A stretch of 27,377 nucleotides of DNA from RGIG5057 sp036653755 (GCA_036653755.1 JAVVTJ010000011.1:1-27377); one strand, 5' to 3'. Positions 7,675-16,913 are shown, counted from the stretch's first letter. The notes: generated by a model from the sequence alone, not told the origin. Program-made: numbers and translations.

Positions 7675-9412
7675 CAAACACCCCAATTCTACTTGGTGAT
7701 TTTCTCGATTGTAAAGTTTGATAGATTTCGTTTTCTTTTATGAGTATATTGTGAGTTCCATCACCAACTATATTTCCTTTATCTAAAACAATAATTCTAT
7801 CTGCGCATTTCATTAAATCTGGTTTCTTTGTAATCATAATTATTGTGTGGTCTTTTTTTAAGTTCTTAATTAATCTTGGAACTAATTGAGCAGTATCCGG
7901 ATCAAGCGAAGTAGTAATATCATCTAAAAGTAATATTTCTGCATCCGTAAGTATTGTCCTTGCAATAGAAATCATTTGTTTTTGTCCACCAGATATATTA
8001 TTAGCATTTTCTCTTAAAACTGTATTATATCCATTTGGTAAGGTCATAATGAAATCGTGAATACCTGCTCTTTTACACGCTTCTATTTGATTTTCTATGT
8101 TTTCATCTGCAAAATTAAGATTATTTCTTATACTCATATTAAAAATAAATGGTTTTTGATTAACAATTGATATACTATTTGAATATATATCTCTATCAAA
8201 CTCAAAAATATTAATATTATCTATTTTTATAGTCCCACGATTTGGTTTAAGAAGTCTTAACATTAGATTAAACATCATTGTCTTGCCACTTCCTGCTTCT
8301 CCAACAATAGCAACTACTGTATTATGATCTATTTTCATATTTATGTTTTTAAGTATTTCATTTTTATTTATAGTTAATGATGTATTTTTAAACTCAATCC
8401 CTCCAAAAGCATCAGTTGTATTCAAATTACCAAAAGTAATAGTTTCAGAATTATAATTTAAAATATCATTTATTCTATTAACTGAAACATTAGTTTCCCT
8501 AATAGTTGAAGTTGATGATATTAAATCCTCAATATAACTCACTATATTTGATTGATAAGCAATGATTAAGATCAATATATTTACTCCTATATTTCCATTA
8601 GCAACAAGCAAAATTAAAATTACATATAATATACATTTAAAAAAATAATCTATAACTTTAACATCATTATCTCTAACAATATAGTATTTTCTCTTTATTA
8701 CATAATACTTTGTAAATTTGCTCTGAATAAGATTTAATTTATTAATAAGTTTAGGTAACATATTAAATGTTTTTATTTCTTGTAATCCAGAAATTATTTG
8801 AGTTAATAAAGTGCTATATTTATCATCTTGTACTACAACCTTTTGATGATAAATATTTATATTACGATCTGCACTATTTCTTACTGCTATATATATCAAC
8901 GTAAAGATCAATAAGATTGTAGCTAAATAGATGTTGTAAAATGCAACGATTACAAATAAGCCAATAATTTGTAATAGCCCAATTAACAACTCAGATATTC
9001 TATCGTTCATATCTCCAATATCAATAATATCTGTATTGATAGAGTTCATTAATCTTCCTTTACTTATAAATCTAGTAAAATTATGATCAACAGTTAAAAG
9101 TTTATTTAAAATTTTAGTTTGAAGTCCGTCATAACAGTAGTTCATTGTAAAACCATATATTTTATAATTTATATACAAAGCAATATTATATAAAACAAAT
9201 ACTATAGCAAAAATAATTAAGTATAAAAATGTCATTTCACTATTGTTTTCCATCAAATATTTTATAATTAGTGAAGCAATTAAAGGCATAATTAAAGAAA
9301 AGCCTTTATAAAAAAAACTTGATAACATATTTATAATGAGATATTTTGTTTTTATTTCAGCAAGATTTAAATAGTCTTTAATAAACTTATAATATTCTTT
9401 TATCATCTTCAC
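7664..9412 (-). CDS. ABC exporter half-transporter, degenerate-site subunit
   Basis: This 582-residue protein has the same layout as its neighbour: about six membrane helices and a C-terminal ATPase domain. Walker A GEAGSGKT is at 371-378 and the signature ISGGQ (473-477) is near-canonical. The catalytic glutamate after Walker B is replaced by aspartate (D497-D498), and the switch histidine is lysine (K529 in MITKKPD). These changes make its own ATP site non-catalytic, complementary to the partner, whose signature motif is altered. This matches known heterodimeric exporters such as TM287/288 and BmrCD. The start is GTG at 9412, or the ATG two codons later; the ribosome binding site is weak. 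A copy of the trmFO promoter lies about 110 bp upstream. Confidence 0.88.
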   Translation of the reverse strand: MKMIKEYYKFIKDYLNLAEIKTKYLIINMLSSFFYKGFSLIMPLIASLIIKYLMENNSEMTFLYLIIFAIVFVLYNIALYINYKIYGFTMNYCYDGLQTKILNKLLTVDHNFTRFISKGRLMNSINTDIIDIGDMNDRISELLIGLLQIIGLFVIVAFYNIYLATILLIFTLIYIAVRNSADRNINIYHQKVVVQDDKYSTLLTQIISGLQEIKTFNMLPKLINKLNLIQSKFTKYYVIKRKYYIVRDNDVKVIDYFFKCILYVILILLVANGNIGVNILILIIAYQSNIVSYIEDLISSTSTIRETNVSVNRINDILNYNSETITFGNLNTTDAFGGIEFKNTSLTINKNEILKNINMKIDHNTVVAIVGEAGSGKTMMFNLMLRLLKPNRGTIKIDNINIFEFDRDIYSNSISIVNQKPFIFNMSIRNNLNFADENIENQIEACKRAGIHDFIMTLPNGYNTVLRENANNISGGQKQMISIARTILTDAEILLLDDITTSLDPDTAQLVPRLIKNLKKDHTIIMITKKPDLMKCADRIIVLDKGNIVGDGTHNILIKENEIYQTLQSRKSPSRIGVFDDV

Positions 9413-9519
9413 ACCACCAACCTATCTTATATTATGTCAATAACAATATTATCACTTTTTGTCTAAAATAGGCAATATCTTTATGTTATTATTTTTCCAA
9501 ATTAGCATAAACTTTTTTT

Positions 9520-9550
9520 ATTATATCATTAAATACATTAAATTTCAATG
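9520..9550 (-). promoter_or_regulatory. ABC cassette promoter; copy A of the duplicated 31-bp element
   Basis: On the minus strand TTGAAA (9543-9548) is followed after 17 bp by TATAAT (9520-9525). The block is identical at 30 of 31 bases to the trmFO promoter at 5886-5916. It leaves a leader of about 100 bases before the first ABC gene. Confidence 0.8.
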
Positions 9551-9574
9551 ATAATAATTTATAATATATATTTT

Positions 9575-9610
9575 AAAATGGGATAAATATAAATTGTATT
9601 ATCCCATTTT
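9575..9610. terminator. secA intrinsic terminator
   Basis: A perfect 12-bp stem (9575-9586 with 9599-9610) with a 12-base loop and T-runs at both feet lies just downstream of secA on the minus strand. A second hairpin (about 9626-9656, core 8 bp, with a GGTACC sequence in its loop) lies between this one and the secA stop codon. Confidence 0.75.
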
Positions 9611-9685
9611 TATTTATTTTACTATGGACAAATAGTAGGTACCATCCTATTTGTTCAATTGTATAAGTATATCACAATTTTTTAG

Positions 9686-12460
9686 TTATTTTCCACAGCA
9701 TTGTTTATACTTTTTCCCACTTCCACAAGGACAAGGATCATTTCTACCAACTGTTTTTTCAACATGTATGGGCTGTTTTCTAACTTCTTTATTAGTACTT
9801 ACATTTGATTTATTATTTAATTCGGGATTATCATAACTTGTTATTTTGCTTAAATTATCATTCATATTTACATCAATATTATTTACATTTTCTTTTATTG
9901 AAAATACTGCTTTTATACTATCTTCTTTTATAGTTTCAGCCATTTCTTCAAACATAGTATAACTTTCCATTTTATATGCTTCAACTGGATTTGTTTGTCC
10001 ATATGCACGAAGACCTATACCATCTTTTAAACCAGAAATATTATCAATATGATCCATCCATTTTTCATCAACAACAGTAAGTATTAAATGTTTTTCTAAT
10101 CTTTGCAACATATCTTCACTGTTATTTTCAATAGATTTTTTATGTTTATTTAAATAAATACTTTCTATTTTTTCTACCAAATTGTTATATATAGTTTCTT
10201 CATTAAATTCAGTAATTTCTTCTTTTATAATCAAATTTTCTATATAAAATAAATTATTTAGCATTACATTTACTGCTGCAAAATCAATAGAATCAATACT
10301 ATCTGCATGAGTAAAATATTGTTCAATTATATTTCTAACTTCTGATTTCATCATAGTAATTACCATAGGTTTAATATCATCCGTTTTTAAAACATCTCTT
10401 CTTTGACCATATATTATTTCTCTTTGTTTATTCATTACATCGTCATATTCTAAAACATTTTTTCTTATGCTATAATTTATACCTTCTATTCTTTTTTGTG
10501 CTTTTTCTATTGTAGAAGTTAAAATTGACATTTCAATAGGCATATCTTCTGGAAGACCAACAGCATTTGCTATAGCATTTACTTTATCTGAACCAAATAA
10601 TTTCATTAAATCATCTTCAAACGACACATAAAACTTAGATGCACCAATATCTCCTTGTCTACCACTACGACCTCTTAATTGGTTATCTATTCTTCTTGAT
10701 TCATGTCTTTCACTACCAATTATTTTAAGACCACCAGCTTCAATTACTTTTCTTCTACCTTCTTCTATTTCAGGTCTATTTTTAGATTCAATTTCTTTTA
10801 TCTTCTCTTTTGCATCTTTTACCTCAGGTATATCATAATTTATTGGAGTTATAGCCATTTCAATTGTATCTTTACTAAATCCTGTTTTTGAAAGTTCAGA
10901 TTTAACAATATGTTCTAAATTACCACCTAGTAAAATATCTGTTCCACGTCCTGCCATATTAGTAGCAATAGTTACAGCTTTATATCTACCTGCTTGTGCT
11001 ATTATTTCAGCTTCTTTTTCATGATATTTAGCGTTTAAAACTTGATGTGGTATTTTACATTTTTTAAGCAAATCGCTTATAACCTCAGATTTATCTATTG
11101 AAACAGTACCTACTAAAACTGGTTGACCTATTTCATAAGATTTCTTAACATCTTCTACTATTGCATTAAATTTACCTTTTTCTGATTTATATATTGAATC
11201 ATTTAAATCTACTCTTTGTACTACTTTATTTGAAGGAACTTCAATAACATCTAAACTATATATTCCTTTAAATTCATCTTCTTCTGTTTTAGCAGTACCA
11301 GTCATACCAGCAAGTTTTGAATATAACCTAAAATAATTTTGAAATGTTATAGTAGCTAAAGTTTGAGATTCAAAAGCTATTTTAACACCTTCTTTAGCTT
11401 CAATAGCTTGGTGCAAACCATCACTATATCTTCTACCACTCATAAGTCTTCCAGTAAATTCATCAACTATAATAACTTCGCCATCTTTTACTATATAGTC
11501 TGTATCGTTTTTCATTAAACCATATGCTCTAATTGCTTGATTTATATGATGAGATATACTTAGATTTTCAACATCACTTAAATCTTTAATACCAAAATAA
11601 CTTTCAGCTTTTTCTATTCCTTTATCTGTTAAAGCAACACTTTTAGCTTTTAAATCAACTATATAATCAAACTCATCATCAGTTTCATCAAAGACTTTAT
11701 TATCTTTTTCAATTATAACTTTAGCTTTTAATTTTTTAGCAAATTTATCCGCTTTTTCATATATATCACTTTTTTTATTTATCATACCTGATATTATAAG
11801 GGGAGTACGAGCTTCATCTATTAAAATACTATCTATTTCATCTACAATAGCATAATTAAGCTGTCTTTGAACCATAGTTTCAACTGACATAGACATATTA
11901 TCTCTTAAATAATCAAAACCAAATTCATTATTTGTTCCATATGTTATATCACAGTTATATGCCTTTTTTTTATCTTCTGGACTCATATCAGCTATAACTA
12001 AACCAACAGAAAGTCCTAAAAATTTATATAATTTACCCATCCAAATACTTTGTGTTTTAGCTAAATAATCATTTACTGTAACTAAATGTACACCTTTACC
12101 TGTTAAAGCATTTAAATATATAGGAAGAGTAGCAACTAATGTTTTACCTTCGCCTGTTTTCATCTCAGCAATTCTTCCTTGATGTAATATAACTCCACCA
12201 ATTAATTGAACCTTAAAAGGACGCATATTGAGCACTCTACTACTAGCTTCACTTACAACTGCAAAAGCTTCAACCAATATATCATCTAAAGTTTCGCCTT
12301 TATTTAATCTTTCTTTAAATTCATTTGTTTTTTCTTGTAAATCACTATCAGTAAGTAATCTCATACTATCTTCAAGATTAATTATTTTATCAACTGTTGG
12401 CATTACTCTATCTATTTCTTTTTTACTGTAACTACCAAATATTTTTTCTATTAATTTCAT
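9686..12460 (-). CDS. secA: Preprotein translocase ATPase SecA
   Basis: SecA is the cytoplasmic ATPase that pushes secreted proteins through the SecYEG channel. From the ATG at 12460 the protein has 924 residues. It contains Walker A GEGKT (about residues 103-107), the VDEIDSILIDEARTPL motif, the preprotein cross-linking region, the GRGTDI and GRSGRQGD motifs of the second ATPase domain, the helical scaffold, and a C-terminal zinc site CPCGSGKKYKQCC. An open frame extends 26 codons further upstream. I chose the inner ATG because a GGAGGA ribosome binding site sits 4 bases before it and the native N-terminus MKLIEKIFG follows. It is monocistronic, with its own promoter and terminator, and diverges from the DUF1980-like gene. 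Confidence 0.98.
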   Translation of the reverse strand: MKLIEKIFGSYSKKEIDRVMPTVDKIINLEDSMRLLTDSDLQEKTNEFKERLNKGETLDDILVEAFAVVSEASSRVLNMRPFKVQLIGGVILHQGRIAEMKTGEGKTLVATLPIYLNALTGKGVHLVTVNDYLAKTQSIWMGKLYKFLGLSVGLVIADMSPEDKKKAYNCDITYGTNNEFGFDYLRDNMSMSVETMVQRQLNYAIVDEIDSILIDEARTPLIISGMINKKSDIYEKADKFAKKLKAKVIIEKDNKVFDETDDEFDYIVDLKAKSVALTDKGIEKAESYFGIKDLSDVENLSISHHINQAIRAYGLMKNDTDYIVKDGEVIIVDEFTGRLMSGRRYSDGLHQAIEAKEGVKIAFESQTLATITFQNYFRLYSKLAGMTGTAKTEEDEFKGIYSLDVIEVPSNKVVQRVDLNDSIYKSEKGKFNAIVEDVKKSYEIGQPVLVGTVSIDKSEVISDLLKKCKIPHQVLNAKYHEKEAEIIAQAGRYKAVTIATNMAGRGTDILLGGNLEHIVKSELSKTGFSKDTIEMAITPINYDIPEVKDAKEKIKEIESKNRPEIEEGRRKVIEAGGLKIIGSERHESRRIDNQLRGRSGRQGDIGASKFYVSFEDDLMKLFGSDKVNAIANAVGLPEDMPIEMSILTSTIEKAQKRIEGINYSIRKNVLEYDDVMNKQREIIYGQRRDVLKTDDIKPMVITMMKSEVRNIIEQYFTHADSIDSIDFAAVNVMLNNLFYIENLIIKEEITEFNEETIYNNLVEKIESIYLNKHKKSIENNSEDMLQRLEKHLILTVVDEKWMDHIDNISGLKDGIGLRAYGQTNPVEAYKMESYTMFEEMAETIKEDSIKAVFSIKENVNNIDVNMNDNLSKITSYDNPELNNKSNVSTNKEVRKQPIHVEKTVGRNDPCPCGSGKKYKQCCGK

Positions 12461-12503
12461 TTTTTCCTCCAATTTTAATTCTATTTTTTCAAAAATCACA
12501 TAC

Positions 12504-12532
12504 ATTATATCATAAAAGAACATGCTTTTAAA
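12504..12532 (-). promoter_or_regulatory. secA promoter candidate
   Basis: On the minus strand TTTAAA (12527-12532) is followed after 17 bp by a perfect TATAAT (12504-12509). The -35 box is weak. The intergenic space of 111 bp must also hold the divergent promoter of the plus-strand gene at 12572, which I could not place. Confidence 0.55.
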
Positions 12533-12571
12533 TAGCAATAGCTAAAATATCGTGTTTTCAAGGAGGAATTT

Positions 12572-13063
12572 ATGTTTATTTTAAATTTTAAATTTAATTT
12601 TAAAAAAATACTTATTGTATGTATTGCTATCTCAGTAGTTTCAGCAATTTTAATAGAATTCATAGCTAATGGAAAAAGTTTAGAAAGTATAACTACTCTT
12701 AAAAAAGATACTTCAAAATATGATTATATTTTAACAGAAGAAAACTATGTAAATATTTTAAAAGAAGTACATGAAAATATACAAACTTCAATTGGTAAAA
12801 CTATAAAAATATCTGGATTTGTATACAGAATAAATGATTTTAAAGAAAATATATTTGTATGTGGTAGAAATGTAGTTGTAAATGAAGAAAACAATGTAGC
12901 CGGTTTTTTGTGTGAAAGCAAAGATTCACAAAAATTAAAAGATTGTGAATGGATTGAAATAACAGGAGTTATTCAAGAAGGAAATTACAACACAACAATG
13001 CCAATAATAAAAGTTGGAAGTATAACAAAAATAACTGCTCCTGCTAATACTTTTGTAAAATGA
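12572..13063 (+). CDS. DUF1980/TIGR03943-like membrane-anchored OB-fold protein
   Basis: The 163-residue protein has one N-terminal membrane segment (about residues 13-33). Its C-terminal domain resembles the DUF1980 region of the YcgQ/TIGR03943 family: GKTIKISGFVYRINDF, GFLCESKD, then CEWIEITGVIQEG and a final PIIKVGSITKITAP. These proteins usually sit beside a DUF318 permease, but none is here. The cysteine- and alanine-rich stretch seen in many members is replaced by a plain polar stretch, so metal or thiol chemistry may be lost. The function is unknown. The ATG start has a strong AAGGAGGAA ribosome binding site. The gene diverges from secA and ends in a hairpin region shared with the converging gene at 13162. 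Confidence 0.65.
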   Translation: MFILNFKFNFKKILIVCIAISVVSAILIEFIANGKSLESITTLKKDTSKYDYILTEENYVNILKEVHENIQTSIGKTIKISGFVYRINDFKENIFVCGRNVVVNEENNVAGFLCESKDSQKLKDCEWIEITGVIQEGNYNTTMPIIKVGSITKITAPANTFVK

Positions 13064-13111
13064 TAATATATAAAATTAATTTTCATATTTTTTTAATATA
13101 TCAATAGTAAA

Positions 13112-13142
13112 AGCTTATACCTATTAAAAATAAGTATAAGCT
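13112..13142. terminator. Hairpin between convergent genes
   Basis: A 9-bp perfect stem (13112-13120 with 13134-13142) extends inward to about 16 bp with one mismatch and an AAAA loop. The following T-runs are short on both strands, so termination may be incomplete. It lies between the DUF1980-like gene and the gene ending at 13162. Confidence 0.6.
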
Positions 13143-13161
13143 CTATTATTTCAATTATTAT

Positions 13162-13680
13162 TTATTCTTTTACTATTTCGTAATTATATGCATTTGTTAA
13201 ATCTGATGATGAAGATGCTGATAATATTTGTGTTTCACCAGGTTTTACTTGTGGTATATATGCGCTTAATGCTGATATATACTTTCCTGATTTATCTAAT
13301 AATTTAATTTTAACATCAATTCCAGCTAATTTTGTTGTAGATGTTGATGTTACATCTGCTGTAAATGTTGTTTTTCCATTTGAATAAGTAATTTTTGCAT
13401 TACTTATTGTATAAGTTTCAATTTTTTTACTCTCTTTCATTTTTTCACTTTTATTTACTTTAATTCCATTACTTTCAGAAATGTTTTCATTTCCATCAAT
13501 GCTTGGCTTTGTTTCTGGATCTTTTTCCTCTACTTTTGGTGTCTCTACATTATTACCACCATTGTTTGGTACTTTTTCTTTACCTTTGTTTATATTAATA
13601 ACTATTATAACTGTTGTTATAACAATAATAACTATTGCTATTATTAATACTAACATTCTTTTACTTAAACCTTTTTTCAT
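13162..13680 (-). CDS. Membrane-anchored extracellular protein, FxLYD-like
   Basis: The 172-residue protein has a basic start (MKKGLSKR), one strongly hydrophobic segment (about residues 9-30), a low-complexity linker rich in Asn, Pro, Glu and Lys, and a C-terminal beta-rich domain of about 85 residues. The latter (ISNAKITYSNGKTTFTADV, then LAGIDVKIKLLDKSG and VKPGETQILS) resembles FxLYD/immunoglobulin-like domains of Firmicutes surface proteins. It should be anchored in the membrane with the domain outside the cell. The ribosome binding site AGAGGTAA supports the ATG. Its function is unknown. It is not clearly linked to its neighbours; the nrd operon upstream runs in the same direction. Confidence 0.65.
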   Translation of the reverse strand: MKKGLSKRMLVLIIAIVIIVITTVIIVININKGKEKVPNNGGNNVETPKVEEKDPETKPSIDGNENISESNGIKVNKSEKMKESKKIETYTISNAKITYSNGKTTFTADVTSTSTTKLAGIDVKIKLLDKSGKYISALSAYIPQVKPGETQILSASSSSDLTNAYNYEIVKE

Positions 13681-13792
13681 TGCTATTACCTCTTTCTTTT
13701 AAATATTTATTAGTGTTTATAATTAATATATTATCTACACCAATTATTACACTATTATTGTATCTTATTTTTTACATTTTTGCAATAGTTTA

Positions 13793-13835
13793 TACAAAAA
13801 TATTGGTATTTTTTATAATTTGTAATATTTTTGTA
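13793..13835 (-). terminator. AT-rich hairpin downstream of the nrd operon
   Basis: A perfect 12-bp AT-rich stem (13793-13804 with 13824-13835) with a 19-base loop lies just after the nrdG stop codon. There is no good U-tract after it on the minus strand, so it may only protect the RNA end. Confidence 0.35.
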
Positions 13836-13840
13836 ATATT

Positions 13841-14500
13841 TCATTTTAATATTGTGGGTAATATTTTATTACACTGAATTTGTATATTTTCTATATAACT
13901 GATATTATATGGCTTTATATTTGGTATATCTTCTGTTTGTATATATTTTTGTAAATAATATTTTTTAACATTTAATTTTTTTAATTTATTTGCTATTTCT
14001 AAACAATCTTCTAGTGTAACATATTTAGGATATACTGTTGTTCGTATTTCATAATTTTTATTTTTATCTACTAATAATTTAATTACTTTTTCTATGTTAG
14101 AAATATTTACATTTGTTTTTGTTAAATCATTATATTTACCATCACTTGTTTTATAATCTAAACCAATATAATCTATTTTATCAATATTATTAATAATTAC
14201 ATCTGAATTTAAACCATTTGTATGTATTCCTATATTAAAGTTATTAGAATATAACAAATCTATAATTTTATTAAATTCTGATTCAACTGTACATTCTCCA
14301 CCTGATAATATAACTGAATCTATCATATCTTTTCTATCTATTAATTTATTTAAAATATCATTAAAATTTATATCTTTAAATTTAAGTAGTTTTCTGTTAT
14401 AACAATAATCACAATTAAAATTACAGTTTCCATTAAATAATACTGAACATATTTTACCAGGGTAATCTACCATACTTGCCCATATAACTTGTTTAATCAT
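13841..14500 (-). CDS. nrdG: Anaerobic ribonucleotide reductase activating enzyme (radical SAM)
   Basis: NrdG cleaves S-adenosylmethionine to generate the glycyl radical on NrdD. The 219-residue protein has the radical SAM CxxxCxxC motif at C26, C30 and C33, which binds a 4Fe-4S cluster, and the SAM-binding GGE motif in LSGGECTVE. The opening WASMVDYPGK is characteristic of the anaerobic RNR activase-type group (TIGR02495-like). Its start overlaps the stop of the glutaredoxin-like gene by 4 bases (ATGA), indicating translational coupling. It is the last gene of the operon. Confidence 0.92.
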   Translation of the reverse strand: MIKQVIWASMVDYPGKICSVLFNGNCNFNCDYCYNRKLLKFKDINFNDILNKLIDRKDMIDSVILSGGECTVESEFNKIIDLLYSNNFNIGIHTNGLNSDVIINNIDKIDYIGLDYKTSDGKYNDLTKTNVNISNIEKVIKLLVDKNKNYEIRTTVYPKYVTLEDCLEIANKLKKLNVKKYYLQKYIQTEDIPNIKPYNISYIENIQIQCNKILPTILK

Positions 14501-14727
14501 AATATTTTATTATATAATTTAGATGTTATATCTTCAATAGAACCAGAAATCATTTCATTTTCAATTATTAAAGCAGGAGTTGTATCTACATCATTAAGTA
14601 ACATTGTAGCTCTTGCAGTAAAATCTTTATTTACATCATATTCTTCATATTCTATTCCTTTTTCTTTTAATATATTTTTTAAACTATCACAATCCGGACA
14701 AAATTCTTGTGAATATACTTTTACCAT
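14497..14727 (-). CDS. Glutaredoxin/NrdH-like thiol-disulfide protein
   Basis: The 76-residue protein is a compact thioredoxin-fold redoxin with the active site CPDC (C10 and C13) and the cis-proline segment DTTPALII. It lies between nrdD and nrdG, starting directly at the nrdD stop and overlapping nrdG by 4 bases. Redoxins are known reductants of the thiol-dependent subtype of class III ribonucleotide reductase, so it most likely reduces NrdD after each turnover in place of formate; that role is inferred from position. The upstream ribosome binding region lies inside the end of nrdD. Confidence 0.88.
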   Translation of the reverse strand: MVKVYSQEFCPDCDSLKNILKEKGIEYEEYDVNKDFTARATMLLNDVDTTPALIIENEMISGSIEDITSKLYNKIL

Positions 14728-16878
14728 TTAAATTATCTCCTCTCTTTTTCTATCTTTAAGTTCTGCTCTTTTTCCAGATATAAACTTATCTACAAATACA
14801 AAATATCCAGTTATTCTTGTAATACCTCTTACATTTTCACTATTGCATTTTGGGCAATTATCATGTAGTCCATTACTTCTTGTGTGACAATCTTTACATA
14901 TTGTATATTCTGGTGAAAGTACCCATTGTACACACTTTGTTTTATACCATGTATCTTCTAATAATTTATATACTGCCTCAGGTGAAGGATTGTGATCTCC
15001 TCCCCAAATATGTATCATACTTCCTGCTTCTACAATACTATGAAATTTAGATTGTTCTTTTAATCTTTGTATATAATCTACATCACTATCTGTTGCATAA
15101 TGTATTGAATTAGTGTAATATACACCAAATTCATTTTCTTTATGATATGCTTTTTCTCCATAATGTTTTATATCTAATTTTGCAAATCTTGTTGCTGTAC
15201 TTTCTGCTGGAGTTTCTTCTAATTTAAGTGATAAATTATATTTTTTAGCTAACTCTTTTGTTTTATCATACATAAATGAAATTATTTCTAATCCTTTTAA
15301 AAACATTTCTTTAGAATCATGTAACTGACCTTTATATAAGTTATACACACATTCATTTAATCCTACAATACCTATAAGCCATGAAATGTTTTTTTCTCTT
15401 ACATAAGGTTTACCATCCATTCCTTGTTTATAAAATATAATTGGAGAATTAGGAACATTAGTTATTTTATCTATATACTCTTTTCTTGTTACATGAGCTC
15501 TACAAGCTAAATCCATTCTATAATATATTTCTTTATAAAATTCATCTATATTTCCCTGTGATTGTAACGCTGCATTTGGTAAATTAATAGATACATTTTG
15601 ACCCCCAACAAATCTTAATTCTTCTGGTGTTTTTATCAATTTCATATCATCTTCAGAAAAGTCTATTTTTAACCTACAACATTGTGATACAGAACATGCA
15701 TTTCTATCAAATATAAAATAAGGACAACCTATTTTACTTGCTGCCTCACAAGCAAATTTAACTAATGCTGATGTTTCAATATTTGTAAAACTTTCTTCAT
15801 TTATATGAAAGTTTATTTTAGGGAAAGCAAACGGTGTACCATTGGCATCTCCTTTTGCAATAACTTCAAGTATCGCTTTTGCAAATAATTTAGATTCTTT
15901 AACATAATCTTTGTATGTTATAACAATATAGTTATTTTCATCAGCAAATTTTTTAGCTTCTTCTCTTGTATCAAAAAAATACTTTTTATCTAAATAATCT
16001 TTAACCATAAATTTAGCATCAGCTCCCATTGCATATACATCTTCATAATGATGAGGAATTGAAGCATATACATTAAAATCTGTAAATGAAACTTGTCCCC
16101 CTCTTGCACCAGCAAGTTGTGCTAAATCAAATATTAAAGTTTGTGCCAGTTGTTTTATTTCTGTATATTCCATATTTTCAAGTAATGGTGCAAAAAATAC
16201 ATTAATAGCTTCCCATCCAATAGCTCCTGCAAATTGTCCTGATAAAAACTGAGTAAATGAACAAATATGTCTTGCTAAAACATATGCAGTTTTTGCAGGT
16301 TTTGAATCTGTCGTAATTGATGGTATATTTTTTAAGCCATTTTTTTTAACATATTCAACAGAATGTCCACTACAATATAACCTATCAACCATACCTAAAT
16401 CATGTATATGTATTTTACCACTTAAATGAGCATTAGAAATATCAGAAGAAAATACTTTATTTAAAGCATATTCTTTTATAACTTTTTCAGCTATATTTAA
16501 ATTAATACTTTCTGGAGAATGTGATGTATTTCCATTTTCTTTATTTTGATTTTCTATCATTTCTTCTATATCATAAAATGAAACTACTACATCTGAATTT
16601 GATTTTAATTGTTTATCATATCCTTCTTCTAATAAAACCATATTTACCATACTTCTAATAAAAGAAGTTGTAACAATTTTTAAATTAGATGATAATAATT
16701 TTTGAGTAACACTACCTGCTACTTTTTTTGCTACATTTAAATCACATTTAATTTCTTTTGTAAGTGCGGTAACAATTAGCTCTTCATCATACTCTAATGA
16801 TTCAACTCTACTAGTTGAATTTACCATAAGTGCAATATCTGTTGAATTACTATTTCTTTTTTCTTTTAATACTTTCAT
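14728..16878 (-). CDS. nrdD: Anaerobic (class III) ribonucleoside-triphosphate reductase
   Basis: NrdD reduces ribonucleotides to deoxyribonucleotides using an oxygen-sensitive glycyl radical. The 716-residue protein has an N-terminal ATP-cone (about residues 25-95), the HIHDLGMVDRLYCSGHS segment with an active-site cysteine (C169), and a cluster C395, C400, C401 in CSVSQCCR. It has a C-terminal zinc site (C661, C664, C675, C678) and the glycyl radical site G691 in RITGY. The cysteine-rich active site and the adjacent redoxin gene suggest the thiol-dependent subtype. The ATG has a GGAAG ribosome binding site. Transcription is preceded by a cobalamin riboswitch and terminator, so the enzyme should be switched off when B12 is plentiful. 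Confidence 0.97.
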   Translation of the reverse strand: MKVLKEKRNSNSTDIALMVNSTSRVESLEYDEELIVTALTKEIKCDLNVAKKVAGSVTQKLLSSNLKIVTTSFIRSMVNMVLLEEGYDKQLKSNSDVVVSFYDIEEMIENQNKENGNTSHSPESINLNIAEKVIKEYALNKVFSSDISNAHLSGKIHIHDLGMVDRLYCSGHSVEYVKKNGLKNIPSITTDSKPAKTAYVLARHICSFTQFLSGQFAGAIGWEAINVFFAPLLENMEYTEIKQLAQTLIFDLAQLAGARGGQVSFTDFNVYASIPHHYEDVYAMGADAKFMVKDYLDKKYFFDTREEAKKFADENNYIVITYKDYVKESKLFAKAILEVIAKGDANGTPFAFPKINFHINEESFTNIETSALVKFACEAASKIGCPYFIFDRNACSVSQCCRLKIDFSEDDMKLIKTPEELRFVGGQNVSINLPNAALQSQGNIDEFYKEIYYRMDLACRAHVTRKEYIDKITNVPNSPIIFYKQGMDGKPYVREKNISWLIGIVGLNECVYNLYKGQLHDSKEMFLKGLEIISFMYDKTKELAKKYNLSLKLEETPAESTATRFAKLDIKHYGEKAYHKENEFGVYYTNSIHYATDSDVDYIQRLKEQSKFHSIVEAGSMIHIWGGDHNPSPEAVYKLLEDTWYKTKCVQWVLSPEYTICKDCHTRSNGLHDNCPKCNSENVRGITRITGYFVFVDKFISGKRAELKDRKREEII

Positions 16879-16913
16879 AATACTCTTCCTTTCAAATTTT
16901 TAAAATATAACAC

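Noticed and set aside
12460..12538. Extended N-terminus of SecA
   Set aside because: The added 26 residues are not seen in SecA, overlap the promoter, and lie upstream of a clear GGAGGA ribosome binding site and the normal start.
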